Assembly (NCBI GenBank): GCA_013362385.1
Contig: JABFWC010000179.1
Span: 1 to 8,311, forward strand
Source of the DNA: Pseudarthrobacter sp.
Lineage (GTDB): Bacteria; Actinomycetota; Actinomycetes; Actinomycetales; Micrococcaceae
DNA: 8,311 nt
Reading direction: 5' to 3'
A model generated the notes under the pieces. The model worked only from the letters and a program-made list of their open reading frames with translations. It was not told where the DNA came from and did no database searches. The position numbers and the translations under genes are program-made. Of this stretch, positions 1 through 5,038 are shown piece by piece. Position 1 is the first letter of the stretch. Each line of letters begins with the position of its first letter.

Positions 1-567
1 GCGCAGGAGTTCGACGTTGGGGCCCTGCAGGGTGCCGTCCTTGGTCACGTCGGTGACCACGTAGCGGGAGCACCCTGCCTCTTCCAGGCGGCCCAGGACC
101 TCCCAGAGGTCCCCGCCTTCCTTCGTCCAGCCGCGGCCTGCAAGCGTGGTGCCGCGCACGTCGAGGCCGACGGCGATCTTGTCACCAAAGCGGTCAATGG
201 CCCGGCGGGTCCATTCCGGGTTTTCCAGGGCTGCGGTTCCGAGGTTGACGCGGGCCACGCCCAGGCCGAGGGCTGCTTCCAGCGTTTCGTCATCGCGCAG
301 CCCGCCGGAGAGTTCGACCTTGATATCCAGCCGGCCGACCACATCGCGGAGCAGGTCTGCATTGGAGCCTCGTCCGAACGCTGCGTCTAGGTCCACGAGG
401 TGCACCCATTCGGCTCCCTGCTGCTGCCAGTTCAGTGCCGCCTCGAGGGGCGTGCCGTAGCTGGTCTCGCTGCCTGCCTCACCCTGGACGAGCCGGACGG
501 CCTGGCCGTTGACGACGTCGACGGCTGGCAGCAGTTCAAGTACCGGCAGGTCATGTGCGGTGGTCAT
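1..567 (-). CDS. priA: PriA, bifunctional HisA/TrpF isomerase (3' end cut off by window)
   Basis: Phosphoribosyl isomerase A is a cytoplasmic (beta/alpha)8 barrel. It isomerises ProFAR to PRFAR in histidine synthesis and, in actinobacteria, also phosphoribosyl-anthranilate in tryptophan synthesis. The 189 visible residues begin [20 protein letters not shown]. They contain the first catalytic Asp (D17 in LLPAVDV), R25 in [19 protein letters not shown] (56-67), [10 protein letters not shown] (84-93), VGLDVRG (133-139), GRGW (144-147) and the second catalytic Asp (D173 in VTDVTKDGT). This matches mycobacterial PriA closely as I remember it. About 55 residues, including the second phosphate-binding region, lie beyond the left edge. 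I chose the ATG at 567 because AGGA (573-576) stands 5 bases in front of it; an in-frame ATG at 573 (adding MS) would sit inside that ribosome site. It is the last visible gene of the his operon, 49 bases after the small membrane-protein gene. Confidence 0.93.
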   Translation of the reverse strand, partial: MTTAHDLPVLELLPAVDVVNGQAVRLVQGEAGSETSYGTPLEAALNWQQQGAEWVHLVDLDAAFGRGSNADLLRDVVGRLDIKVELSGGLRDDETLEAALGLGVARVNLGTAALENPEWTRRAIDRFGDKIAVGLDVRGTTLAGRGWTKEGGDLWEVLGRLEEAGCSRYVVTDVTKDGTLQGPNVELLR

Positions 568-616
568 ACTCATCCTTGGTGTTGGTTGTCGAGGCAAACG
601 GGGCGCCGGACTGCGG

Positions 617-775
617 TCAACCGGCGGGGAGCGTGAGCAGGTAGGCGGCCAGGAGGGACATCGCGGCCAGGACGTAGAACGCCACCTGCGTCCACAACGG
701 CTTGTGCTGCTGCCGGAAGGAGATGCCTCCGCCGATCAGCAGGCCGGCAAGGCCCATCAGCAGGACGGACCACAT
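617..775 (-). CDS. Small two-helix membrane protein of unknown function within the his operon
   Basis: This 52-residue protein is not recognised. It begins [20 protein letters not shown] and has two hydrophobic stretches, about residues 2-20 and 31-49. They are joined by a short polar, basic loop ([10 protein letters not shown], 21-30), so it is probably a membrane hairpin. It ends in LTLPAG. The ATG at 775 follows the hisH stop directly (TGA-ATG, no gap) and has no strong ribosome site of its own, so translation is probably coupled to hisH. An inner ATG at 757 would remove much of the first helix. It lies between hisH and priA, on the same strand and presumably the same transcript. The placement, uninterrupted frame and clear helix-loop-helix pattern support a real gene. 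A role in histidine synthesis is not shown; it may simply be co-transcribed. Confidence 0.72.
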   Translation of the reverse strand: MWSVLLMGLAGLLIGGGISFRQQHKPLWTQVAFYVLAAMSLLAAYLLTLPAG

Positions 776-1540
776 TCAGGCGTCGCTGCCGGTGCCGGCG
801 GCGCCGCTGGTCCCGGACTGGGCGGCAGCGGGCTTGCGGAGGGCCTCCACCCAGTTGCGCAGGAGCCGGGCGCCGGCGTCGCCGGATTTTTCCGGGTGGA
901 ACTGGGTGGCGCACAGCGGGCCGTTTTCGACGGCGGCAATAAAGGGGGCGCCGTGTTCGGACCAGGTGACCAGGGGTGCTGCCATCCGGGGCTGGATGAC
1001 GTCGAAGTTCCATTCCTGCACGCCGTAGGAGTGCACGAAGTAGAACCGTTCGTTCTCGACGCCGGCGAAGAGTTTGGACCCCTCGGGGACATTGACCGTG
1101 TTCCAGCCCATGTGCGGAACCACGTCGGCGGGCAGCGCCTCCACCTTGCCCGGCCACTCGCCGATGCCCTCTGACTCGGTGCCGTGTTCCACGCCTGCTT
1201 CAAACAGCACCTGCAGGCCCACGCAGATGCCCAGCACGGGGCGCCCACCCGCCACCCGCCTGCCAATGAGCCGGATGCCGTCGACTGCCTTCAGTTCGCG
1301 CATTACGGTCTCGAAGGCGCCGACTCCGGGCACCACCAGCCCGTCGGCGTTCAGCACGTCCTCCGGTTTGGCGCTGAGGATCACCTCGGCGCCGGCCCGC
1401 TCGAGGGCGCGGACAGCGGACCGGACGTTCCCCGAGCCGTAGTCCAGTACGGTAACGGTGGGCTTGCCCTCGGGCGACGGGAGCTTCCGTGAGGCGCTGG
1501 GGTCTACGATGGCGCCGTCCTTCAGGACCTGCCCGCTCAC
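776..1540 (-). CDS. hisH: HisH, glutaminase subunit of imidazole glycerol phosphate synthase
   Basis: Class I glutamine amidotransferase that frees ammonia from glutamine and channels it to HisF, which makes imidazole glycerol phosphate and AICAR. HisF is not in the window. The 254-residue product shows [12 protein letters not shown] (31-42), the oxyanion region PGVGAF (71-76), the nucleophile C106 in LGICVG, HMGWN (143-147), FVHSYG (168-173) and the H215/E217 pair in [10 protein letters not shown]. The start is GTG at 1540, overlapping the hisB stop by four bases (GTGA), with AAGGG (1547-1551) 6 bases upstream. The protein carries about 25 residues ahead of the usual start of the family fold and about 20 low-complexity Ala/Gly/Ser-rich residues at the C terminus. 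I see no ATG, GTG or TTG codon between the GTG and the core, so the N-terminal extension looks genuine. Coupled to hisB upstream and to the small membrane gene downstream. Confidence 0.96.
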   Translation of the reverse strand: MSGQVLKDGAIVDPSASRKLPSPEGKPTVTVLDYGSGNVRSAVRALERAGAEVILSAKPEDVLNADGLVVPGVGAFETVMRELKAVDGIRLIGRRVAGGRPVLGICVGLQVLFEAGVEHGTESEGIGEWPGKVEALPADVVPHMGWNTVNVPEGSKLFAGVENERFYFVHSYGVQEWNFDVIQPRMAAPLVTWSEHGAPFIAAVENGPLCATQFHPEKSGDAGARLLRNWVEALRKPAAAQSGTSGAAGTGSDA

Positions 1541-2163
1541 AGCGCGCCCTTGGTGGACGGGATGCCTTCGACCCGGGGGTCCGGTTCGACGGCGGCACGG
1601 AGGGCGCGGGCGAATGCCTTGAACTGCGCCTCGACGATGTGGTGGGGGTCGCGGCCTGCAAGCACGTTCATGTGCAGGCAGATGCCCGCGTGCAAGGTGA
1701 TGGCTTCGAAGACGTGGCGCGTCAGCGATCCCGTGAAGTGGCCGCCGATCAGGTGGTACTCCTGGCCTGCGGGCTCACCGCCGTGCACCAGGTAGGGCCG
1801 CCCGGAAACGTCCACCACGGCGTGGGCGAGCGCCTCGTCCAGCGGCACGGTCGCTTCACCGAACCTGCGGATGCCCGCCTTGTTGCCAAGCGCGGTACGC
1901 AGGACCTCACCGAACGTGATCGCGGTGTCCTCGACGGTGTGGTGCACGTCAATGTGTGTGTCCCCGGTGGCCTTCACGGTCATGTCGATCAGGGAGTGCT
2001 TGCACAGCGCGGTGAGCATGTGGTCGTAGAACGGCACCGACGTGTCAATGTCCGAAACACCGGTTCCGTCGAGGTTGATCTCCACAAGCACAGAGGACTC
2101 GCTGGTGGCACGCTCCATGCGGGCTGTCCTGGTCCCGGCAGCGTTCGATCCGGTGGAACTCAT
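1537..2163 (-). CDS. hisB: HisB, imidazoleglycerol-phosphate dehydratase
   Basis: Dehydrates imidazole glycerol phosphate to imidazole acetol phosphate, the substrate of HisC. The 208-residue product has the length of the single-function enzyme, without the N-terminal phosphatase found in enterobacterial HisB. Metal-binding motifs are plain: FYDHML (45-50), DVHHTVEDT (72-80), LTRHVFE (147-153) and DPHHIVEA (172-179), each pair of HH motifs being followed by a Glu ligand. The open frame extends upstream to 2280, but that part would overlap the end of hisC and has no family resemblance. The ATG at 2163 is preceded by AAAAGGA (2173-2179) at 9 bases and gives the normal N terminus ([20 protein letters not shown]). 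The last codons overlap the hisH start by four bases. Confidence 0.96.
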   Translation of the reverse strand: MSSTGSNAAGTRTARMERATSESSVLVEINLDGTGVSDIDTSVPFYDHMLTALCKHSLIDMTVKATGDTHIDVHHTVEDTAITFGEVLRTALGNKAGIRRFGEATVPLDEALAHAVVDVSGRPYLVHGGEPAGQEYHLIGGHFTGSLTRHVFEAITLHAGICLHMNVLAGRDPHHIVEAQFKAFARALRAAVEPDPRVEGIPSTKGAL

Positions 2164-2172
2164 GGTGAAGGG

Positions 2173-2179
2173 TCCTTTT
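2173..2179 (-). promoter_or_regulatory. Ribosome binding site that fixes the hisB start
   Basis: On the minus strand AAAAGGA stands 9 bases before the ATG at 2163. It supports this start over the longer open frame reaching back into hisC. Identified by eye. Confidence 0.6.
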
Positions 2180-2205
2180 GGGAGTGGGATTAGTTCAGGG
2201 CGTAC

Positions 2206-2230
2206 GGCACCGCCGGGTTGGGACGGCGCC
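2206..2230 (-). other. Possible stem-loop in the hisC-hisB gap
   Basis: The 76 bases between hisC and hisB hold an inverted repeat. On the minus strand GGCGCCG (2230-2224) can pair with CGGTGCC (2212-2206), seven pairs with one G-U, around an 11-base loop. It starts 9 bases after the hisC stop and is not followed by a T run, so it does not look like an intrinsic terminator. It could be an RNA processing or stability element that sets the ratio of hisC to the distal genes. GC-rich DNA forms such stems by chance, so this is weak. Confidence 0.25.
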
Positions 2231-2239
2231 ATATCAAGT

Positions 2240-3358
2240 CTAGGCGGGAAGCGCGGCCTGGCCGGCAAGAATTCGTTCAAGCGACGTGAGGAAGGCTGTG
2301 GTTTCCGCCTCAGTGCCTGCGGTCACGCGGAGGTGGCCGGGAATGCCGACGTCGCGGATCAGCACGCCGGCGTCCAGCAGTTCCTGCCAGACCTCGTGCG
2401 GGTTTTCCAGGCCGCCAAAGAAGACGAAGTTGGAGTCCGACGCAGCGGGAGTCAGGCCCAGGCGGGTGAGGCCTTCGACGATGCGGTCCCGCTGCCGCTT
2501 GATGTCCTCGACTTCGGCCATCAGGGCCTCCCGGTGCTCGAGGGCCGCAAGGGCGGTGGCCTGCGTGATGGCGGAGAGGTGGTAGGGCAGCCGGACCAGG
2601 CGCAGGGCATCAGTGACTTCCGGGGCCGCAGCCATGTAGCCGAGCCGGGCGCCGGCAAGCGCGAAGGCCTTGCTCATGGTGCGGGAGACGATCAGCCGCT
2701 CCCGGCCGGGCAGCAGGGTCAGTGCACTGGGCGTGCCCTCGTGGGCAAACTCGTGGTAGGCCTCGTCCACGATGACAATGGTTTGGCTTCCGGCGCCCGC
2801 CTCATAAACGGCCTCGACCACATCCAGGCCGAGCGCTGTGCCCGTGGGGTTGTTCGGAGAGCACAGGAACACGATGTTCGGCTGCAATTCCCTGACCTGG
2901 CGGGCTGCGGACTCGGCAGTGAGGTCGTAGTTTCCTGCGCGTTCACCGGTGATGTAGCGCGTGTCCGTTCCGCTGGCAAGCAGGGGGTACATGGAGTACG
3001 TGGGCGGGAACCCGAGTGCGGTGCGTCCCGGTCCGCCGAAGGCCTGGAGGATCTGCTGCAAAACCTCATTGGAGCCGTTGGCCGCCCACACATTGGACTC
3101 ATCCAGTCCGTGCCCGAGGTATTCCGCAAGCGCCTTCCGCAGCTCCGTGAACTCGCGGTCGGGGTAGCGGTTGAGGCCCGCGGCGGCCTCGGTCACGGCG
3201 GCGCTGATGGCTGCCCGCACGTCGGCGGGGACGCCATGGGTGTTCTCGTTGACATTGAGGAGGATGGGAACGTCCAGCTGCGGCGCCCCATAAGGGGTGA
3301 GCCCGCGAAGGTTGCTGCGGAGGGGAAGCCGGTTCAGACGTTCTAGCTGGTCGTTCAC
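2240..3358 (-). CDS. hisC: HisC, histidinol-phosphate aminotransferase
   Basis: PLP-dependent class I/II aminotransferase that converts imidazole acetol phosphate and glutamate to histidinol phosphate. The 372-residue product shows [10 protein letters not shown] (35-44), the cofactor phosphate-region motif AANGSNEVL (92-100), FPPTYSMY (117-124), SPNNPTG (167-173), the pyridine-binding D198 in VDEAYHEF, the PLP lysine K230 in [17 protein letters not shown], and a C-terminal substrate-carboxylate Arg (R344 in GHLRVTAGT). The length is normal. I chose the GTG at 3358 because it gives the usual N terminus ([20 protein letters not shown]). There is no ribosome site in front of it, but a -10-like TAAACT ends six bases upstream, which suggests a leaderless message. 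It is the first visible gene of the his operon. In mycobacteria hisD precedes hisC, but here the preceding gene encodes the LysM protein. Confidence 0.96.
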   Translation of the reverse strand: MNDQLERLNRLPLRSNLRGLTPYGAPQLDVPILLNVNENTHGVPADVRAAISAAVTEAAAGLNRYPDREFTELRKALAEYLGHGLDESNVWAANGSNEVLQQILQAFGGPGRTALGFPPTYSMYPLLASGTDTRYITGERAGNYDLTAESAARQVRELQPNIVFLCSPNNPTGTALGLDVVEAVYEAGAGSQTIVIVDEAYHEFAHEGTPSALTLLPGRERLIVSRTMSKAFALAGARLGYMAAAPEVTDALRLVRLPYHLSAITQATALAALEHREALMAEVEDIKRQRDRIVEGLTRLGLTPAASDSNFVFFGGLENPHEVWQELLDAGVLIRDVGIPGHLRVTAGTEAETTAFLTSLERILAGQAALPA

Positions 3359-3364
3359 CTGAAC

Positions 3365-3370
3365 AGTTTA
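3365..3370 (-). promoter_or_regulatory. Predicted -10 element for a leaderless hisC operon transcript
   Basis: On the minus strand TAAACT fits the TANNNT -10 pattern. It is followed by six bases (GTTCAG) and then the hisC GTG, so the first transcribed base would be the G of the start codon. This fits the lack of a Shine-Dalgarno sequence. No good -35 is visible; the hexamer at a 17-base spacing is TTTCCG (3393-3388). Leaderless starts are common in actinobacteria. Read by eye, unproven. Confidence 0.5.
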
Positions 3371-3384
3371 GTTGCCCCGGCAAC
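3371..3384. repeat. Perfect inverted repeat GTTGCC-N2-GGCAAC next to the hisC -10
   Basis: GTTGCC and GGCAAC form a perfect 14-base dyad directly upstream of the predicted hisC -10, inside the -35/-10 spacer. A repressor bound here would block the promoter, so it is a candidate operator. As RNA from the LysM gene it could form a 5-bp stem with a CGGG loop, but no T run follows, so a terminator is less likely. No regulator can be named from the window. Confidence 0.35.
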
Positions 3385-3446
3385 CACCGGAAAATGTGAC
3401 GGCTGCTGTTCGCCCTCAGCGTGCCTTCCCGCCGCCCCGGGCCGAC

Positions 3447-3917
3447 TCAGCGGGTAGGTACGTACAGCTGCTGGCCCGGCAGGACGGCGCCGGCCGGGAG
3501 GTTGTTGAGCTGCACGATGTCCGCGACCACGTCGCGGGCATCACGGCCAGGCGCGATCTCACCGGCAATGGACCACAGGGACTGCCCGGGCTGCACCGTG
3601 ACGGTGACGGCGGGCGTCAGCCGAAGCTCCGCGGCGGAATCCGAGGCCTTGGCCGGGGCGTTGAAGAGCCCGGCCAGGGAAAGCAGGAGCACAGCAAGGA
3701 GCATGGCCGGAATGCCGATCAGGATGATCCTGCCGCGGCGGGTCAGCCGGATCGGCGCCGACGATGATGGACGGCCGGACGGCGCAGGGTGGCCGGCCTG
3801 TGCTGGACGGTCGGACGGCGCACGGCGGCCGGAGCGTGCCGGTTCAGGCCGGGACAGGACCTGCGGCGCCCGCAGCTGCCGGGGACGGGAAACCTGGGGA
3901 AGAGATAAAGCTGACAT
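3447..3917 (-). CDS. Single-pass membrane protein with C-terminal LysM domain; likely SOS-induced division inhibitor (YneA/Rv2719c type)
   Basis: The 156-residue product has three parts. Residues 1-62 are a Pro/Arg/Ser/Ala-rich, basic, probably disordered cytoplasmic segment. One transmembrane helix spans about 64-85 (IILIGIPAMLLAVLLLSLAG). A short linker leads to a LysM peptidoglycan-binding domain at about 104-154, with VTVQPGQSLWSIAGEIAP near its start, IVQLNNLP in the middle and VLPGQQLYVP at the end. The basic residues before the helix predict an N-in topology with LysM outside. The gene is divergent from lexA across a region with two SOS boxes. The same arrangement holds for B. subtilis yneA and M. 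tuberculosis Rv2719c, both damage-induced inhibitors of division. Assigning that role here is inference from architecture and position. The ATG at 3917 has a near-ideal AGGAGGG (3926-3932) at 8 bases; the frame stays open to 4004 but the longer form is unsupported. A general LysM cell-wall protein is the alternative. Confidence 0.88.
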   Translation of the reverse strand: MSALSLPQVSRPRQLRAPQVLSRPEPARSGRRAPSDRPAQAGHPAPSGRPSSSAPIRLTRRGRIILIGIPAMLLAVLLLSLAGLFNAPAKASDSAAELRLTPAVTVTVQPGQSLWSIAGEIAPGRDARDVVADIVQLNNLPAGAVLPGQQLYVPTR

Positions 3918-3925
3918 GAACTTAG

Positions 3926-3932
3926 CCCTCCT
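3926..3932 (-). promoter_or_regulatory. Strong ribosome binding site of the LysM gene
   Basis: AGGAGGG on the minus strand lies 8 bases before the ATG at 3917. It is the best Shine-Dalgarno match I see in the window and settles the start codon. It suggests efficient translation once the gene is transcribed. Confidence 0.8.
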
Positions 3933-4061
3933 GGACCATACTGTGCTGCAACCAAACCGGCCGCCGGGCGGAAGTAGCGCCCCGCATCCGCCGCACCTTC
4001 CCATTCACGGAACGCCATGGAATCCGTTTCCGATGGCATCTTCGAACAGGGAGGAGCGGAC

Positions 4062-4077
4062 TAGAACACATGTTCGA
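4062..4077. promoter_or_regulatory. SOS box 1 (LexA operator), LysM side
   Basis: TAGAACACATGTTCGA contains GAAC-N4-GTTC, the palindromic core of the LexA operator of Gram-positive bacteria and actinobacteria (TCGAAC-N4-GTTCGA type). It differs from that consensus only at position 2. It lies about 145 bases upstream of the LysM start, just downstream of the leftward promoter suggested at 4092-4121, so bound LexA would block transcription toward the LysM gene. It shares 14 of 16 bases with box 2. Confidence 0.85.
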
Positions 4078-4091
4078 ACTTTGCTGGTTCA

Positions 4092-4121
4092 GTTTTAGCA
4101 CTTATCAACGAACAATGTCGA
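4092..4121 (-). promoter_or_regulatory. Possible promoter of the LysM gene
   Basis: On the minus strand TCGACA (4121-4116, one mismatch to TTGACA) is followed after 18 bases by TAAAAC (4097-4092). Transcription would begin near 4085, with SOS box 1 covering roughly positions +8 to +24. The -10 lacks the conserved last T, so this is a weak prediction supported mainly by its fit to the operator. Confidence 0.3.
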
Positions 4122-4128
4122 GACTCGC

Positions 4129-4144
4129 TAGAACAAATGTTTGA
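4129..4144. promoter_or_regulatory. SOS box 2 (LexA operator) at the lexA promoter
   Basis: TAGAACAAATGTTTGA is a slightly degenerate copy of the GAAC-N4-GTTC operator (final core base T instead of C). Its right end overlaps the predicted lexA -35 (TTGAAA, 4141-4146), the classic position for LexA autorepression. The weaker half-site would be expected to bind less tightly than box 1, but that is inference. Confidence 0.82.
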
Positions 4145-4169
4145 AAAAGCAATGTGGCTGGCCTAGCTT
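4141..4169 (+). promoter_or_regulatory. Predicted lexA promoter
   Basis: TTGAAA (4141-4146) and TAGCTT (4164-4169) are separated by 17 bases, a good match to the housekeeping sigma pattern, with the -35 overlapping SOS box 2. Transcription would begin near 4175-4177, leaving a leader of about 120 bases before the ATG at 4298. Read by eye. Confidence 0.6.
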
Positions 4170-4297
4170 TGAAAACAAAGAACAACCACTCCGAAAGTTG
4201 ACCAGCAGGGTCTGACATTGACGGTGGGGCCCTTCCGGCGGCGCTGTTGCACGTGCGGCGCGGGAGGTCCGGTGGCAACCGAAAGGCATTGGCGTTT

Positions 4298-5032
4298 ATG
4301 GCAGCAGCAGCCGCCGGAGGCAGGACGGCCCCGCAGCAGAAGAGGACTGCCAAGGGCCTGACGCCCCGGCAGAAGAAGATCCTCGAAACGATCCAGCGCT
4401 CGGTCAACGAGAACGGGTATCCGCCCTCGATGCGTGAGATCGGGGACACCGTCGGGCTCGCCAGCCTCTCCAGCGTGACGCACCAGCTTTCCCAGCTGGA
4501 AAAGCTCGGCTACCTCCGGCGCGATCCCAAGCGGCCCCGCGCCATGGAAGTGCTGATGCCCCTCACGTTGGACCGGGGCGCGGGCAAGGCGGACGGCGGC
4601 ACAGCTGCCGAAACCCCGGGCAAGGGTGCCACCGTGACGGAACTGCCCACGGCCCTGGACACTGCCATGGTCCCGCTGGTGGGGCGGATTGCCGCCGGCG
4701 GCCCTATCCTGGCGGACCAGCTGGTGGAGGATGTCATGCCGCTCCCCCGCCAGCTCGTTGGCCAGGGCGAGCTTTTCATGCTCCGGGTGGCCGGTGACTC
4801 GATGGTGGACGCAGCCATTTGCGATGGCGACTGGGTGGTGGTCCGCCGGCAGGCTGACGCCGTCAATGGAGACATTGTCGCCGCCCTGCTGGATGATGAG
4901 GCCACCGTCAAAACCTTCCGCCAACGCGATGGACACACCTGGCTGCTGCCGCAGAACACACAGTACGAGCCCATCCTGGGGGACCACGCCACCATCATGG
5001 GCAAAGTGGTCTCGGTCCTTCGCTCGCTCTGA
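4298..5032 (+). CDS. lexA: LexA, SOS repressor and self-cleaving serine peptidase
   Basis: Represses DNA-damage genes; RecA-ssDNA filaments trigger its self-cleavage. With the start at 4298 the protein has 244 residues, normal for actinobacteria. A winged helix-turn-helix domain spans about 19-84 ([48 protein letters not shown]). A Gly/Ala/Thr-rich linker follows (about 92-115). The C-terminal S24 peptidase domain shows the cleavage site A133-G134 in GRIAAGGPI, the catalytic S168 in [10 protein letters not shown] and K205 in ATVKTF. Start choice: the frame is open from TTG 4247, with GTG 4253 and TTG 4289 in frame, but ATG 4298 gives the expected short Ala-rich N terminus. Its ribosome site (AAAGG, 4282-4286, 11 bases away) is modest. 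The gene is divergent from the LysM gene, preceded by SOS box 2, and convergent with dinG, whose stop lies 6 bases beyond the lexA stop. Confidence 0.97.
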   Translation: MAAAAAGGRTAPQQKRTAKGLTPRQKKILETIQRSVNENGYPPSMREIGDTVGLASLSSVTHQLSQLEKLGYLRRDPKRPRAMEVLMPLTLDRGAGKADGGTAAETPGKGATVTELPTALDTAMVPLVGRIAAGGPILADQLVEDVMPLPRQLVGQGELFMLRVAGDSMVDAAICDGDWVVVRRQADAVNGDIVAALLDDEATVKTFRQRDGHTWLLPQNTQYEPILGDHATIMGKVVSVLRSL

Positions 5033-5038
5033 AGCCCG

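Larger units (their letters stand above)
3918..4297. other. 380-base divergent regulatory region between the LysM gene and lexA
   Basis: This is the only long gene-free stretch. From left to right it holds the LysM ribosome site (3926-3932), about 130 bases without recognised signals that would form the LysM 5' leader, SOS box 1 (4062-4077), a possible leftward promoter (4092-4121), SOS box 2 (4129-4144) overlapping the lexA -35, the lexA -10 (4164-4169), and a lexA leader of about 120 bases. The part around 4080-4200 is visibly richer in A/T than the flanking genes, as expected for promoters. I see no convincing small gene, tRNA or riboswitch here. Confidence 0.7.

Noticed and set aside
509..1174. 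Long plus-strand open frame across priA, the small membrane gene and hisH
   Set aside because: It is antisense to well-supported genes, has no family motifs, and is typical of spurious long frames in high-GC DNA.
2164..2280. N-terminal extension of hisB overlapping the end of hisC
   Set aside because: The extra residues do not resemble HisB, and a ribosome site plus ATG at 2163 give the normal family length.
2042..3346. 434-codon plus-strand open frame opposite hisB and hisC
   Set aside because: It is longer than hisC but is a mirror of GC-rich codon bias; the minus strand carries the full aminotransferase motif set.
3935..3940. TATGGT as a -10 for the LysM gene
   Set aside because: No -35 at a usable distance, and the start site would fall within the ribosome binding site.
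3918..4004. Longer N terminus of the LysM protein
   Set aside because: The AGGAGGG site is placed for the ATG at 3917; the upstream extension has no initiation signal and looks like leader sequence.
4108..4123. Third SOS box around CGAACAATGTCG
   Set aside because: Only the left half matches; the right half has neither GTTC nor correct spacing.
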